This document shows positions 14,014 through 27,700 of a DNA stretch of 64,000 nucleotides, in pieces; within the stretch, counting starts at the first letter, position 1; each line of letters begins with the position of its first letter. This DNA is from Sinohyriopsis cumingii (taxonomy: Eukaryota > Mollusca > Bivalvia > Unionida > Unionidae). The stretch spans positions 181,154 through 245,153 of the forward strand of contig JAPYKE020000550.1 of assembly GCA_028554795.2 (NCBI GenBank), written 5' to 3'. A program made the translations under genes and the position numbers. Under the pieces are notes generated by a model. The model was given only the letters and a program-made list of their open reading frames with translations. It made no database searches and was not told the origin of the DNA.

Positions 14014-14277
14014 TTAAATTATCGGAATGGTATTTTCAATACTGCGCCTCTTACGTTTGTAGTACACGTTACTAAGATCACATTCATTCGCTTGCTTCTT
14101 CGAATGTTTCATTTGTGACTCCGTCAACTCGTCCACATTGATCTCTTTATCATCTTTTCTTTTAAATAGACGAAACAGCTTTAGTTCATCCACAAATAAA
14201 TTTAATATACTAAAACCTAAAGCGCATACTGCATGAGTGTACAAAGTAAAGTGAACGGAGACAGAAATTGAGTACAT
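14014..14277 (-). CDS. possible exon or small ORF, function unknown
   Basis: An 87-residue frame whose last ~50 residues are charged and coding-like (a KRKDDKEINVDELTESQ stretch, then a KRKRR cluster), with codons richer in G/C than the surrounding DNA. The first ~30 residues are hydrophobic. About 30 bp beyond the stop, on the minus strand, lies a strong splice-donor-like GTAAGT (near 13980), which would fit an exon whose true frame or stop is misjudged. I recognise no family. Chance remains quite possible. Confidence 0.2.
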   Translation of the reverse strand: MYSISVSVHFTLYTHAVCALGFSILNLFVDELKLFRLFKRKDDKEINVDELTESQMKHSKKQANECDLSNVYYKRKRRSIENTIPII

Positions 14278-14640
14278 AATACTATACTTTGTTTGTTGTT
14301 CAGTTTGTGCGTAGGCTTTAAAGGGGTGCGTCGTAAACTCATGTTAATTTCACCTGCGGTATTTCATAAATAGCATAGTCTATTACAAAAATACAATAAA
14401 AGTTCTTATCAACTTGTTTGGAACATCAATATGCATCAAGCGTGTCTCTTATTGCAAGAGCAAATGTCGTTACTTGCTGAAGGCATTAGCATTGTACTCA
14501 GAGTTTTGTTAGCCTTACCTGTTCAAGGCTATTCGCTCTTTTTACTACACTAACGTTTAGATAAGGGTATTCATGAATCAATAATTTCCATTGCATTGCA
14601 TTTGCACAGAGGTAATAAGTATGTCTCCATGCATCCCTGC

Positions 14641-14695
14641 ATGTTTGTATGTATGTATGTATGTATGTATGTATCTATGTATGTATCAATATATG
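14641..14695. repeat. (GTAT)n microsatellite
   Basis: Tetranucleotide GTAT/TATG repeats with one interruption. Confidence 0.9.
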
Positions 14696-14819
14696 TAATT
14701 GATAAAAATTCATCAGACACTAATAATGCAAATGTTGATTAGGATGTATTTATTATTCAACGTCTGAAGGAATATGTTAGAAGCTCTAATAGCTTTGTAA
14801 TTTAATCTGATACTGAATA

Positions 14820-15095
14820 AAATCGGTTTGTAGCATGGGGCTAGATTAGTCTCACTGAAATGAATCAATACTTTCACATAATCACTTTAAGCGACCGTGG
14901 GGTTATATTAGCGTAGTCTAATAATACACTGTATGTATGTATGTATGTATGTATGTATGTATGTATGTATGCATGCATGCAATGAACATTTAAGTTGGGT
15001 TTTGCAGCATAGGGCCAGCATATTCTGACTGGAGTACATCATTACTTTCAAACAATCACTTCCGCGATCGTGTGGTTACATTAACAACTGAAAAT
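14820..15095. repeat. diverged direct duplication around a (GTAT)n array
   Basis: Two similar ~95 bp segments (about 14820-14913 and 14993-15090) both carry 'GCATRGGGCYAG', 'TACTTTCA', 'AATCACTT' and 'CG(A)TCGTG' words in the same order. They flank a (GTAT)n microsatellite at 14931-14981. Confidence 0.6.
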
Positions 15096-15301
15096 ATCGT
15101 TGAGAAGTATCATACGGGACTGAAATAGCTTCCCGGTAATCCGAAATATCAATGTAGTCTCCATTAGTGGTTGTCAAATACGTGAAAAATTAGAAATTTG
15201 ATATTTTCGATCGTCATACTAAGGGTGGCCTTAGTACCGATTAACTTACTATGATATTCAGCACGGATGTTTTCGAGAAGTCTCAATATTATTTGTCTTT
15301 A

Positions 15302-15302
<1 letters not shown>

Positions 15303-15361
<59 letters not shown>
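15303..15361. repeat. (TA)n microsatellite
   Basis: About 58 bp of TA dinucleotides. Confidence 0.95.
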
Positions 15362-15364
<3 letters not shown>

Positions 15365-15459
15365 ATTCATCATATGCCGAGTAATGCAGTTATTTATAAA
15401 GCTTTGGGATAAGGGAACTACTTAAGGAAAGCATAGTCTATTTACAGTTTCAATTGCTT

Positions 15460-15642
15460 TTTCGGGTTTAATGCCATTTGTTCAGGTCATGATAGGTTAC
15501 ATATGTGGTCAGTATATCTGGTGGCGGAAGATCCCGAGAACACCCACAAGAAGCTAATGGCAAGCTTACTCACATAGCCACGTAGGTCGAACCTGAGTCT
15601 CCAACACATGCAGACAATGGAGAGGTGACAGCTACCTGGCCA
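15460..15642 (-). mobile_element. SINE family B, old partial copy
   Basis: This is a reverse-oriented, strongly diverged copy. It keeps the tail-proximal 'GGGTTTAATGCCATTTGTTCA', the 'AAGATCCCGAGAACACC' body word and the 'AAGCTTACTCACATAGCCAC' segment. The tRNA head is nearly lost. Confidence 0.65.
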
Positions 15643-15793
15643 CACTCTTTAAAGTATTTATTGATATATTATTTTTTTTACGTTTTCGGAAAGATTTAGA
15701 TTGGGATGGTTAGCTGAAGGTTCAAATGTTACGGTCAGCTTTGGCTTTTGCACACGGTTTTCCAGCTATTATAAAAAAATACAGTATGATCAT

Positions 15794-17032
15794 TGTCACG
15801 GAATTGTATAAATTCTTTTATGTATTTCGAAATAGTGAGTTCGGTTCATCCTATGCCGCACGTGCGAAGTGCTTTCAATGGGAAGAACCGAATGCCTTCA
15901 GTGCACACACGAGATCTGTGTATAAATATGTCACCATAAGTAAAACTCTTTAAATTACGGATAGTCTTTTCAGTCAGCTATCTACTATAAGGACTTGTAC
16001 ATCTTCAGCTGTAGAGGTATGTAAGTTTATTAATTTCTTGTATATAATATACAACTATTGTACTACCACGTTTATTTTTGGTATGCTTGCTATGTAGCTT
16101 TGGTTTACGCAATATAATGCACATATTTCTATTCTCGTTTGCGACTTAGCAAGAGATTTATAGCAGTAATTAAAGTTACTTTTAAGAAATGTTTAGTACA
16201 GTAGGATTCTTATCGAGCAGGGTTAGGTTTATTTCTTAAACCTGTTGTTTTGTAATTATCGTGCCGGTAATGTAATCTGTATAAGTTACCGTGTAACGTC
16301 ACTACGTTTTAATGCCCGTGTAATGTATAGTACACTGTATTGGATATATTTTCAGCTGTCTGAAGTGCAGAGCTGTGTACAGATGTCCAGAGTGCGTAGA
16401 GCTGTGTAGAGCTGTTAAGAGTGTCTGAAGTGTCCAGAATGTCCAGAGTGACCTGAGCGTTCAAAGTTATCGGAGTGATCCGGGTCGACGTGGTGCAAAC
16501 TGTAAAGCCAACTACAGGAATTAACCGTAGCACCTGTGAAGCTGAACTGTAGTAGCCGTAGAGCTGAAATAAAGTGTGCTGATGAAGGAGTGTTTCTCCT
16601 TACATAAAATCAATTAGCCGTTGGCTAATTTTGGGGTTCGTAAAACCCATTGTATCTTTCGGGACTGTAAAAATAAGTTGTATATCAGTCCCTTTTTATT
16701 TGCATAATTTCATTGAGTGAATTCATTTTACTACAGGAGTAAAATGCTACATTGTTTACTAGATGAGTAAACCATATCCATCTTTTCATTGTGAAATAGT
16801 TGTGAACCATTCACCCCTTGACTTTGTATTTTGTAAAGTAATTTATTTGTACTTTTCATTATTAAGTCTGTGCGTTCTTATGTTAATTAATCCAATATTT
16901 GGATTATATGTACACGCAGATATTCATAATTAATCGTTCATTCAAATCATTAATTATTAAACATTGTATTTATATCATCGTCAAAAGTGTTCTGTTGTGA
17001 ATCCGGAAATCCCACCCGGGTATCTTATTACA
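15794..17032 (+). mobile_element. putative solo LTR of a retrotransposon
   Basis: The 1239 bp element begins TGTCAC and ends TTACA (TG...CA). It is bounded by a perfect 5 bp direct repeat, ATCAT, at 15789-15793 and 17033-17037, the target duplication expected for Gypsy- or retrovirus-type integration. Inside are a TATA-like CTACTATAAG near 15983 and an AATAAA polyadenylation signal at about 16569. It also holds a G-rich stretch with imperfect short repeats (GTCCAGAGTG, AGAGCTGT). No internal gag-pol region follows, so this would be a solo LTR left by recombination. The evidence is structural only; no family was identified. Confidence 0.55.
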
Positions 17033-17210
17033 ATCATAAACCAACCTATGAAAGACTTTTATATTGCGTGCCATCAATTCCATAGCTAACTGACTGCAAC
17101 CATTTCAAGAATCATGCACACATACATTCGGACAACAATTTTAAACGGTTTTTCACTTTGATTAAAATTGTTCCATCTAAATAATAAAGTTCACACCCAG
17201 TCAAAGATAA

Positions 17211-17350
17211 CACATAAACATATTCACTTTTTAATTTATAAATACCACGTCTAGTGAAACATGAACGTAGATTATATCCAGTTTTATTAAAACTATTTCT
17301 TTCATATAAACCGTCACATAAACATATTCAGTTTTTAATTTATAAATACA
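17211..17350. repeat. short direct repeat pair
   Basis: A ~36 bp word (CACATAAACATATTCA followed by an A/T-rich stretch) occurs at 17211-17247 and again at 17315-17350. The separation is about 104 bp, in the same orientation. Confidence 0.75.
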
Positions 17351-19659
17351 CACATAATAAAAGTAAAATGGTTTATAAAGTGTTGGTATAAAGCAAATTG
17401 ATATACTAATATTGCTGCCTTATCAAATTGTGATCCGTCCATGGCAACATAATACGCATATAGAACTATTTTTTCCACATTAGGTTATATTTCAACATCG
17501 GGAATCGATTCTATGTTCTCTAAATCAGATTAATCATAATAGATCTAAAACCCTAACCAAAACAAACATAAATAATCTGTTTTAAATTAATTAAATATGG
17601 TACACAATTTCATCACAATCCTCTCTTTAAGCCTTTCTCTCTCTCATGCATAAGGCAGGTAATATAGGGAAGTCTGTTGAGTGAAAAAAAGAAAAACTAA
17701 ACTTACAGCAAGTATGAAACAAGAACTATGACTTCGTGACGGTTATGTGTACACGTTGAATGGAATTTTAATAATAAAGTGTTCAAAATACCATTAATAC
17801 AAAGTTGCACATTTGTTGGCAACAAGGAAGACACTTTAACCTATGTAATGGTCTGTTTATTTTTATTTTAGACTTTAAAGTCCTTTCTGTTATCGGCAAG
17901 CAAATTTGAATACAAACATTCTCCTTCCGACTTCAATATAAATTCAGTGTAACTGTCCATACTGGGCACCGACTAAGGTACGAAAATAATCTTCTTATTT
18001 AATCGACTGTCATTGATTCGAAATAAAATGTTTCACGTTGATATACTTACCTTGGAAATCTGTATAAAGTCAAGAATTTCTGAAAATGCACTGACGATGC
18101 AACCTAATATGAACGAATGTCGTCGTCTGCAATCTATTTGAAATATTCACAAGGTGGAAAGAGGTAAGTTCTTACCTGTATACCGAACGACCTCAAATGT
18201 TGTTCAATAATCGAAGAAGCTCATTTTTAATTCCACGGTAACTGTTTATTCTTTTCAAGAGGGTCGTTATAATACTCGGTGTCGTATTACTTCAATATCA
18301 CGTGGATAATAACTTTGTCTTAGACGATACATCATGTTTTTAGTCCTGGTAATGAATTTTTAGATACAGCTCTAGTAGAGAAATCAATTGGTGGAAGATT
18401 TTATATATCAACCATTCCTGCCAGTTGAATCATTAGAGGAACAGGCTGCATATCCTGGAACCTTTGCTTGAAACTGATGTTTGCCATTCAAGATTAAATG
18501 TAATATAATCGGAACTGTAAATATGACACGATTGATTCTCTATATCTTTTATAATAGCATTTATTTTCATGACTTGGTCTTAGTTTAAAACAAAATGGCC
18601 TGTTTTTATCTCCAAGTAAATAATTTGTAAGGTTTGTACACTTATATTTGCTTTTCGTTTAAGTTTTATTTTACCCGAATATGAATCAAGTGTATTTCAT
18701 TCTACTGTATCTTATTGGCAGGATCACTATATTAATGTTCATACATCAATCAATAATTTCCATAACAACATTTATAGTAATAATGATTCCCGCCCTTAAC
18801 TACCCACTGACATCGCATCCTAAACAGAGTAACTTTATGTAGCGACTATATCGGAGGTTTTCAGTGTCTAAAATTAGCAGAGAATATCATTGAAATGACT
18901 GTCAAAAGGTATGAGACTTAAAAAGTACAACATTATAGGTAATGGAAGACTAATTACAGACAAAAGGTGAAATTATTAACGTTAATGCATATGTCACCAA
19001 ATGTTTCTTTTATATGACTAATATATATGTATATATTATGTATGCTGTAACATGAGGATAACAAAAACTTCTCAACCCATGCGGTGTTTCAATTTCTAAA
19101 CATTCGGCTATAAAGAGTATAATCGACCACATTGCTGTAGAGAGTTTTGACGTAACAAACCCTTACACAATAAGATGCTCACTGAAACCTTCACTTCACT
19201 GTCTAAGATTAAGTATTTTGTTTAGTTCATAGCCACATAAGGTTGTTTGTGTTGGTTTTAGTATACATACTGTTAAAACTCGAAGCATGCAATTTAGCAA
19301 ATAAATGCAGTGTGACAATTACGACAATCTTATCAAAAAGATCACTATGTCGCATATGTTACGCTTCATTGACGTTTCTTTGGATTTTAATGCTTATTTC
19401 TCAAGCAATGTTCATTCTAGATTCATCAACCTGGACGACGATGTACTACATCTCTATTTGTGTCATACCTTACAACAAAATACTGTCGCTGTAACCTACG
19501 TTTCACATTTTGGCAGCTTTAATTTTGTGTGTACGTTTAGGTCATGTACATAAACTTTTTTCATCCTTTAAAAATATATTTAAATCTTTAATCATAAAAC
19601 TTATGTAAGGATACAATCTTGTTGACTATTAAACTGTCGTTACAAATGTAGGTCCCGTG

Positions 19660-19660
<1 letters not shown>
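17351..19660. other. gene-free host DNA
   Basis: AT-rich sequence with no supported gene, RNA or repeat family. Two overlapping plus-strand frames near 19243-19553 show no motif. Confidence 0.45.

Positions 19661-19693
<33 letters not shown>
19661..19693. repeat. (CA)n microsatellite
   Basis: About 32 bp of CA dinucleotides. Confidence 0.95.
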
Positions 19694-19695
<2 letters not shown>

Positions 19696-20477
19696 TTAAA
19701 TAACACATTGCAATGAACTATCGGCCAGATTGGACATCAGATGACATGTTTCATGCTTCTGTCCCGTATTAAATAATGAAAACGTTACATTTCTATACAA
19801 TTTTAATCATCACAATAACAATCATATGAAGTGAATAGAAAGTATATGAGAACTTTCGAATTCTGTAGCAGTGTAGTACCTGCTGTAAATCTGTTGCTCG
19901 GGTTTTGTTTGTCTTGTAGAAAACTTATGTAATCTCAGTAAATATGTGAAGCTGCAAAAATTCAACCCACCAAAATGACCATTTCTGTATGTATCTGGTA
20001 ACAAGAGTCCATGATCAATTTTGAGTAATTTTTTATATAGTCCGTTATTATTTTATGGGCAGCGAGTGACTTTCCCAATTCTGATCAAGTTTGGCACTCT
20101 GTGTGTGCATGTCAAAGGACTGTACTTTGGAAGTGTTTTCATAAGCATATGTGTATTGGAGTAAAACTGTAGATGGTGTATCAAGTAACGTTTCATTCAC
20201 GATTGTGTGAAATTCCAGACAATGTGATAAATTACACACATGCTAAAAATGAAGGTCAACTTTCACTGGCATTTTGCAGATGTAATACCTTGAGAAAAAT
20301 TATCAGGCTGTACAGAATGTATTCAAATCTTGGAGTATTTTCTCAAATCTCAGTCTGGTACTTTGAAATTATCACAAGTTTGCGGCGTGGGGGGGGGGGT
20401 GATTTACGTTGCACTCACCAGAGTCAGTTATAGCTCAGAGAATAATTTCATTGAAATAGAAAATGAAGTACCATTTG

Positions 20478-20692
20478 TAAATGTATTGCATTAGCAAGGC
20501 ATGCAATTTTATACGATATTGCTTTCATTTTAAATGTTAGGACAAGGAACCCAAAAGTGCTGAGTCGCTTACAATGCCATTGCAAGGTATGTACTTTTGT
20601 ATAATGTTGCTGTCATTTTGAATGCTCCTTGTGACATGGTAAACCCTAAAAGTGCTGAGCTGCTTCAAATTACATTGCAAGGCATGCAGCTG
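20478..20692. repeat. degenerate ~110-bp tandem pair
   Basis: Two or three diverged direct units share 'TTGCAAGGCATGCA', 'TATTGCTTTCATTTTAAATG'-like and 'AAAAGTGCTGAG' words in the same order. Confidence 0.6.
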
Positions 20693-20743
20693 AACCTTAA
20701 TATAGCAATTAATAGCCAGATATCACACACACACACACACGCA

Positions 20744-22438
20744 GGGACGGATTAAGACTGACTGGTGCCCTAAACACTGACAAATCTTGGTGTCCCCCTC
20801 CTTTTCACGTACACCTAAGAATATAACCCTAGGGTGCACCATGATCAAAAAACAGAACATTATGATCAATTTGCACTAGTTTTATCAATTTTTTTTTACA
20901 AATCTTCATTCGTATTTCACATAAACAGTAAAGACTCTGATTGACTGCTGCATTGTGTGATATGTCAGTTCTAGGTTTGTGGAGAAAATGTTGAAGATGG
21001 CTATATACACTGTTAGTGAACACCGCAGCAAACTTTGATATAGGTACATAACAGAAATGAAACAAAGAAGACCACTGTGGGCTAATATCCTTGAGCATAA
21101 TGTCCCCGCCCATACTCACACAAAATAAACTTTCCAAACTTTGAAGTACACACCATAATACAAAATGCCAGACCACAGGTGGCTATGAGAGATAATATAC
21201 ATGTCATTTACATTAAATTACCCACTCATCAGAAATATAGGTTACACATCTATTATACAGCAGTCAAGGCACAATTTTCATACAGTACCTGTAATTAACA
21301 CCTATGATTTATGCCTATATTATGGTTTCAGGTTTCAAGAAGATTTGGTATGGATAGTCAACATTCATTTGACCATAGCTTAACAGCAAATCACAGATTA
21401 ATTAAGAATGTAAAATGCTAAGGTGGCTGGTAAATAAGATACAGAGATACCTGGATAACTGACAATTTGGAAGATGGGACACTGGCTGGACATGCAAGAT
21501 GCTCAATGATAGGTGATTGTTACAGAGAAGAAGAATATGCTGTAAATAAGCAGTGCATAACATAATCATCTTATGACAACAATGACAGGCAGTTGACAGT
21601 CATTCTTGAAGCTGTTGTTCTGAATTTGATCATTCAGTATATATATAAAAAAAAGAGGCCATTATTTTAATCATAATCAACAGTAGTTAGTGTTAGTGTG
21701 CGGATGAATCTTTCAAACAGACAGCATCTGGTTACTTTTATTACATTATTCATTGCTTGTTTGCTCGAAAATATCATTCACTGTATCGGAAATTGGGCTG
21801 TTTTTTTAATTTGATTCCTGTCAGTAAGTGAACGTCCTTTCTGATCTCATTATTTTGCAGTTTTCTAATTCTGTCTTTTGACAGATTTTTAAAAAATCTG
21901 CAGTGCCATGCAGACAGTTACTACTCCTGGTAACATTTTAATAGATTGATTTAGAAATGTACATTGGAATGCTATAAATATTTACCGTCGTATACCTCAC
22001 ACGGAACTACAACAAAACTCGGTCTGCTGAAGTATTATGTGCCAGAAGATCGGCGTCTTTGATGTACACCTGATGGTTTGGTTAGTCAGCTTTTTTAAAG
22101 GCACTTTAAACAGGTTATTGACTATATCAAGTCAAGAAAATGGGACTTGTGTGCCTTTCCCAAAGGCACAAAGAGATAGCCTACCTGTACTTTCCTGCGT
22201 ATGTACTGAGCACACTACCTTTACATTGCAAGTCAGCTACTATACTAACATAACTACCACAGCTCCCATTCACTTGAAACCATCAGGAGGTCAACAACAC
22301 AGTCTCAGACCTGCAAGTACATGAAGTGATGGTTAATTTGGATCTACACTGTGTGCAGCTGGGTACATACTACATCCCAGCTGATTGTGTAACTAATGCT
22401 TGACCCGATCCTTAATCGTTTCTGTTATTCATCAGTAT
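20744..22438. other. gene-free host DNA
   Basis: No supported gene. The minus frame at 20829-21176 (115 residues) has no recognisable domain and sits in repeat-like DNA beside a short (CA)n tract. Confidence 0.45.
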
Positions 22439-22920
22439 AGTATGTTTTTGTTCAATCTGATATGTTCTTAGTCACCCTGATATGTTCTTGGTCAACCTGA
22501 TATGTTCTTGGTCACTCTGATATGTTCTTGGTCACCCTGATATGTTCTTGGTCATTCTGATATGTTCTTGGTCACCCTGATATGTTCTTGGTCTATCTGA
22601 TATGTTCTTGGTCACTCTAATGTTTATTCGCACTCTGATATGTTCTTTGTCACTGATATGCCCTTGATCATTCTAATATGTTCTTGGTGACTCAGAAATG
22701 ATCTTGGTCACTCTGATATTTTTTGTCTCTCTGACATGTTCATGGTCACTCTAATATGTTCTTGGTCTCTCTCTCTCTCTCTCTCTGATATGTTTTGGTC
22801 ACTCTAGCATGATCTTCGTTACTCTGATATATTATTGGCCACTCTGATATACTCATGGTAACTCAGAAATGATCTTGGTCACTCTACATTCTTGCTAACT
22901 CTGGTATGTTCTCGGTCACT
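22439..22920. repeat. 20-bp minisatellite
   Basis: More than twenty imperfect copies of a ~20 bp unit close to CTGATATGTTCTTGGTCAC. The middle copies are the most regular and those toward 22920 decay. A (CT)n run sits inside at about 22767-22787. Confidence 0.9.
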
Positions 22921-23192
22921 CTAAAAGAAAAGGTATTGAGACAAAACTTCACAAATACCGCATTTGTGATCAGGTCAGTTATGAAATTTGATCTTAATGG
23001 ACACTATTTTGTCCATTTATTCATCATTTGTTTAGAATACTTGACCTTTAAATTACTGGTGAACTGTTTTTTCTTTCAATATCATGATCCACAATTTGTG
23101 ACTGCTTTCTTATGCTCAGCAACATACAGTCACATTTTCAATCTTTATGTTGACCATACCACCATTGTTAAGTTTGTTCTGTAAATGCCTAG

Positions 23193-23265
23193 TCCACGTG
23201 GGTTCGTGTCTCAGGGTCTGCTATTGTGGGTATGTGAGAAAAGGCCACTAACAAGCTATTAAATA
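23193..23265 (+). mobile_element. SINE family B fragment
   Basis: A short plus-strand piece with the B-box region ('GTGGGTTCGTGTCTCAGG') and the following 'TGTGGGTATGTGAGAAA' word typical of family B. Head and tail are missing. Confidence 0.55.
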
Positions 23266-23711
23266 TGGTCACCATTACTGTTAATAGAAACACTTTGCAA
23301 CAAGAACGCTGAATAGTTTGACCATATTTTACAGGGAGCATTCTGGCATGAAGAGCTTTCGTGTTTATACAGAAGGTGTCAGTCTGCTTTCCAATATGGC
23401 TGCCATTATTAAAACTTGAAAAGCATTAAACAACTTTATCAAAACTAACTGCAGAACAGAATTTGATTAAGATTTTACAAAGATCATCCAAAGATAAAGG
23501 ACATACGAAACATACTACTGTAATAAAGAACTTATAGATTCTTTCAAATCATGATGAAATTTTATGTCAAATATGACTGCAATAGACTGTTGGTAAAAGA
23601 TAGTGTCAAGAGATACTAATTTCTAATACTACTTTGAAATCCATTTAGAACATTTTCCAGTACTGATTTGATATTGAAAAGCCATTTAGAATATTTTCTA
23701 GTACTACTTCA

Positions 23712-23842
<131 letters not shown>

Positions 23843-24505
23843 TTCGCTGACTTGGGTTAGACTGTACATTTCAATTAAATTATCTAAACTACTATATATA
23901 AATGTATAAATCATTGTTGGCTCAATCATATTTCTGGCATTTAGTTCATTACGATAGAGATAGGTTTCCTGCATGCAGTATACATATTATAATCCAGAAA
24001 CAAGAAACCCAGCTAAGTAATTCATTGACATGTCCCTTTTCCCACTGCACATAAATACATATATATGGCCAATATGTTGCAATTTACTGATATTGGTCAA
24101 AGTTTCTATTTGATGTTACTTCCTCCGTCACTAGTCATGCTAGAATGATAAATTAATGACGATATGTTTAACGGTAAAAGAAGCTCATCGTGACCTTTAT
24201 TACACCTTTTACTGGATTTCTTGCTCACTACCTCCAGCTTTTAGCATGGTACATGTATTCTGTCCAAACTTGAATCAGGCAACTTGGTGAAGGGCTGCAT
24301 CTTGATCAGTGGTCACGTTTTATCACCTTGCTGATGGTCATGGGTAATTTCATGATATGTACACGTAATTTACATTTCCTGTTACAGATTTAAGCTAAGG
24401 TAAGGGTTCTCTGTAACGTTTTGAAGAGTGTGATCGTCTCAAACATAAAGATGGTATGACTTGTTCAGTGCGCTCATCGTTTCGAATAGTTTTACTAATG
24501 AACCT

Positions 24506-24749
24506 GGGGCCCCGAGTAGCCGAGTGGTCTAAAGCGCTCTCCGCTACGGATCACTGCCATCTCACCTCTGTCTGTGTGGGTTCGAGTCTCGGATTCAGCC
24601 AATGTGGTTATGTGAGAAAGCTTGCCAGTAGCTTCTCGTGGGTCGGTGGTTCTTTCCGGGGTTTTCCCGTGGTCTTCCTCCACCATTACTACTGGCCGCC
24701 ATGTATAGCCTATCGTTTGCTGAAAATGGCGTTAAACACAACAACAACA
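24506..24749 (+). mobile_element. tRNA-derived SINE, family B, full length with TSD
   Basis: The head is tRNA-like, with an A box in 'GTAGCCGAGTGGTCTAAAGC' and a B box in 'GTGGGTTCGAGTCTCGG'. The body contains the GGTTCTTTCCGGGG word, and the tail is ACAACAACAA. A 12 bp flanking repeat with one mismatch (ACTAATGAACCT at 24494-24505, ACTAATTAACCT at 24750-24761) is a good target-site duplication. It is the best copy of the family in the window. The 100-residue frame overlapping it is not a gene. Confidence 0.9.
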
Positions 24750-24761
24750 ACTAATTAACCT

Positions 24762-27700
24762 CATTCCCTGAATATTGACCCATTAATCAAAGATTTTATT
24801 TCAGTTCCTGGAATAAAAGAAAATTATATTCGGAACAATGGTATGTGGTCTATCTGAAACTTATCATTTATCTTCCTTTGATGGCGTCATATGAAGGAGC
24901 AATTGGCTAGTATGACCATAAGCGGAATTAACAAAACGTGATCCATAAACGGGACGATCTGAATATATTGGTCCAGATTTCAGGTAAGGAGCAGGTTTGA
25001 ATGTTTGCCTTTTGTCAAAAATATACAACTGATGTCGTGATTGTGTTCTAACTGAGGCACTTAAAAGCCATTCTTATTTCAAATGTTGAACATTAAAAAC
25101 AGCAAATCAAAAGCGTAGTTATTATTTGTCTTGAGATGTAACAACTTGTTCTTCTTGGCTTTTTGCTTTTCACTAAAGATTTTGAAAAGTAATATATTTA
25201 ATTTGACATAAACATTTCAATCCTTGTTTAGCCGTTGTAATGTGCTAATATTATAAATTTCGATAATTTAAATTTTCTGATCTTTTCTTAAATCCGTGAC
25301 AATAAGTTTTTCTTTCAATATTGTGATTGAAACCACTCATATTGTTATTACATTACTTGCTGTTATTAAAATTAACCTAAGATGGGCAAATTGTAATCAT
25401 TTTCTTTTATTCTTGCCAATAGATCATTACCAATCAAAGGTTTTGTTTTAAACAAACAAATCCCACGTTCACTTTATCACTCCTTTCAACAGTGGAGTAC
25501 ATGTTACATCAACGTTCCACTTACCATGATGTTTTTACTAGTATTTGTTGCACACAACAACTCTCGTCTTTTGACTGAGAGAATTACTGATATTAACTAG
25601 TCATGGTATAAAAATGTTGCATATAAATTTTAAATATAACGAGCAGTAAACAGTGGCATTAACAGAAACTGCATATAATGAATGTCGGATGCTGGAAAAT
25701 CTCATAGCCTTGAAAATCATTGAGTTATTCACATATATTTAACTATTTTAACCGTTTTCAATCTTTACCAAGCATAAAGTGTATACAAATAGTATTTTTA
25801 CATAGACATAACTGGAGAGAAGATAAACATCCACCCACTTTTCAAGCTACCGTAAATGAGTAGCATATTGATGTCGTAAACTAAACAATACCTGATATAG
25901 ACAATATCATTTTTTTCCAGCGGGTGCTAATATATCATCGGAAGCTTGAATTCGAATACGAGGTGATCATTCTTTCTTTCTATATCCTTCTGATGTCTGT
26001 CTTGTTTTCATCTCCATCTCAATCTCTTTAAGGTTAATGGTGTGTGTAATTGGTAACTTCACCCTTCCTAATTGCATGTTTCAGTATCATAATCTTTCGC
26101 CTTTACTGACATTCTCTTTGCATTTCCGGTCTTCCATGGTGTGTTGATTTTTGTAGGAGGGGACATTATTTCCTTCTCTTCGTTTGAATTGGAATTAACA
26201 TCTGTAAACTTTATCAAATTTGTTTTTGTTCAGCACCCCTTTATGGTCTTTCATTAACATTTCCACCAAAGTCATCTTCTACCTCTTCTGCCTAATATAT
26301 CACTTGCCGCAAGAAGTCAAAAATATAACTCTAACTTTAGTCTAAGACTACCCCACATCCAACGAAGAACTTTACTGAAACTAAATTTAGTTTTCAAACT
26401 CCACAAAAATTGCATCACAATAAATGACAATAACGTACAAGATGTTGCAAACCAACAATTGTGACCAAAATGTTGCGGCGTTCTTTCTAACAATATAGTG
26501 TAACACATTATAGTTGCCTGATAGACAAAAAACCATTTATATTAGCATGGAATATAATGAACAAGATATTAATTAGAAGACCGACGCGAGATCAAAAGCT
26601 CACCAGTGTAAAGTTCGATGTCGGTGACAATTTTGGCAGTACCACAAATACACGGACCACAGAGAGCAGACATGGACACAGTAATATAACACTAGGTCAC
26701 ACACGTTTAACATCCGTGCTAAAACATATTATGGGCATTATATACTTGCATTATAACCTTCTCATAAGAACATCTAATGACAATGTGAATATTATCATTG
26801 TCCAAAAAAGTAGACAGATTTCATAATGTACGGATTAGTTTGATATTGTAACCCAAAATTGATTGGAACAAGAATGTATTGCGGACATAATTGTGGGCAA
26901 TTAATTTGAGTTTGTTATGAATTCATAAAATCAAAACTCAAACCTCCCATCAATACTTATTCAAGCTTGGACACTAATTTATTTTGTAATTCATACAATG
27001 CTTGTAATTCACCAACAGTTCTAACACTCATTAATCTGACTGAGACCCATATTGACACTCATTTGAAACCATCAAGCAATTTCCGATTTTTCTACAGAAT
27101 TTTGTAGTCCGATAAATCGACCCCCAAAATCTCTACAGGTATTCATATGTTACTAGACTTGGTGTGTTCTTATATGTCAGCTTCATAGTAGTTGACCACC
27201 CATGAACATCAATTTCAACATCAATTATATATCCGTTGCCTTTATCTGATTTTACTTTGTTACGGTTCAGGTCATCCTTAATATGACGGGTTTGCTAATC
27301 TTCAAGTTAAATGTGCATACAGGAATTTTGTATAATCATTACCCCGAAAGCCTATGTAGTATGCAACAACAAGTACTACTGGTTTGAAAACTGTTACTTG
27401 TCATACTCATGTAGCTTAAATTAGCCAACACAAAAAGTGTCACATTCACTACAGTGAGTGACCTTGTCTTCTATTGGTCAAAGGGAAAGCGTACCAAAAT
27501 ATGACAGGCATTCAGTTTGTCATGTTTAAGATGAACAACACTCTCATATGTTGGTGTGTTGACCACAAAACGAGCATTCGCTTCCAAATTGTCAAACATG
27601 GTTGTCTGGCATTCATGCTTGATTGTCCCCCAGCTAGAGGACAATTGATTTTCCTGCAGGGTTCACGATATATACAGGCATCACAGGTTATATTGTAATG

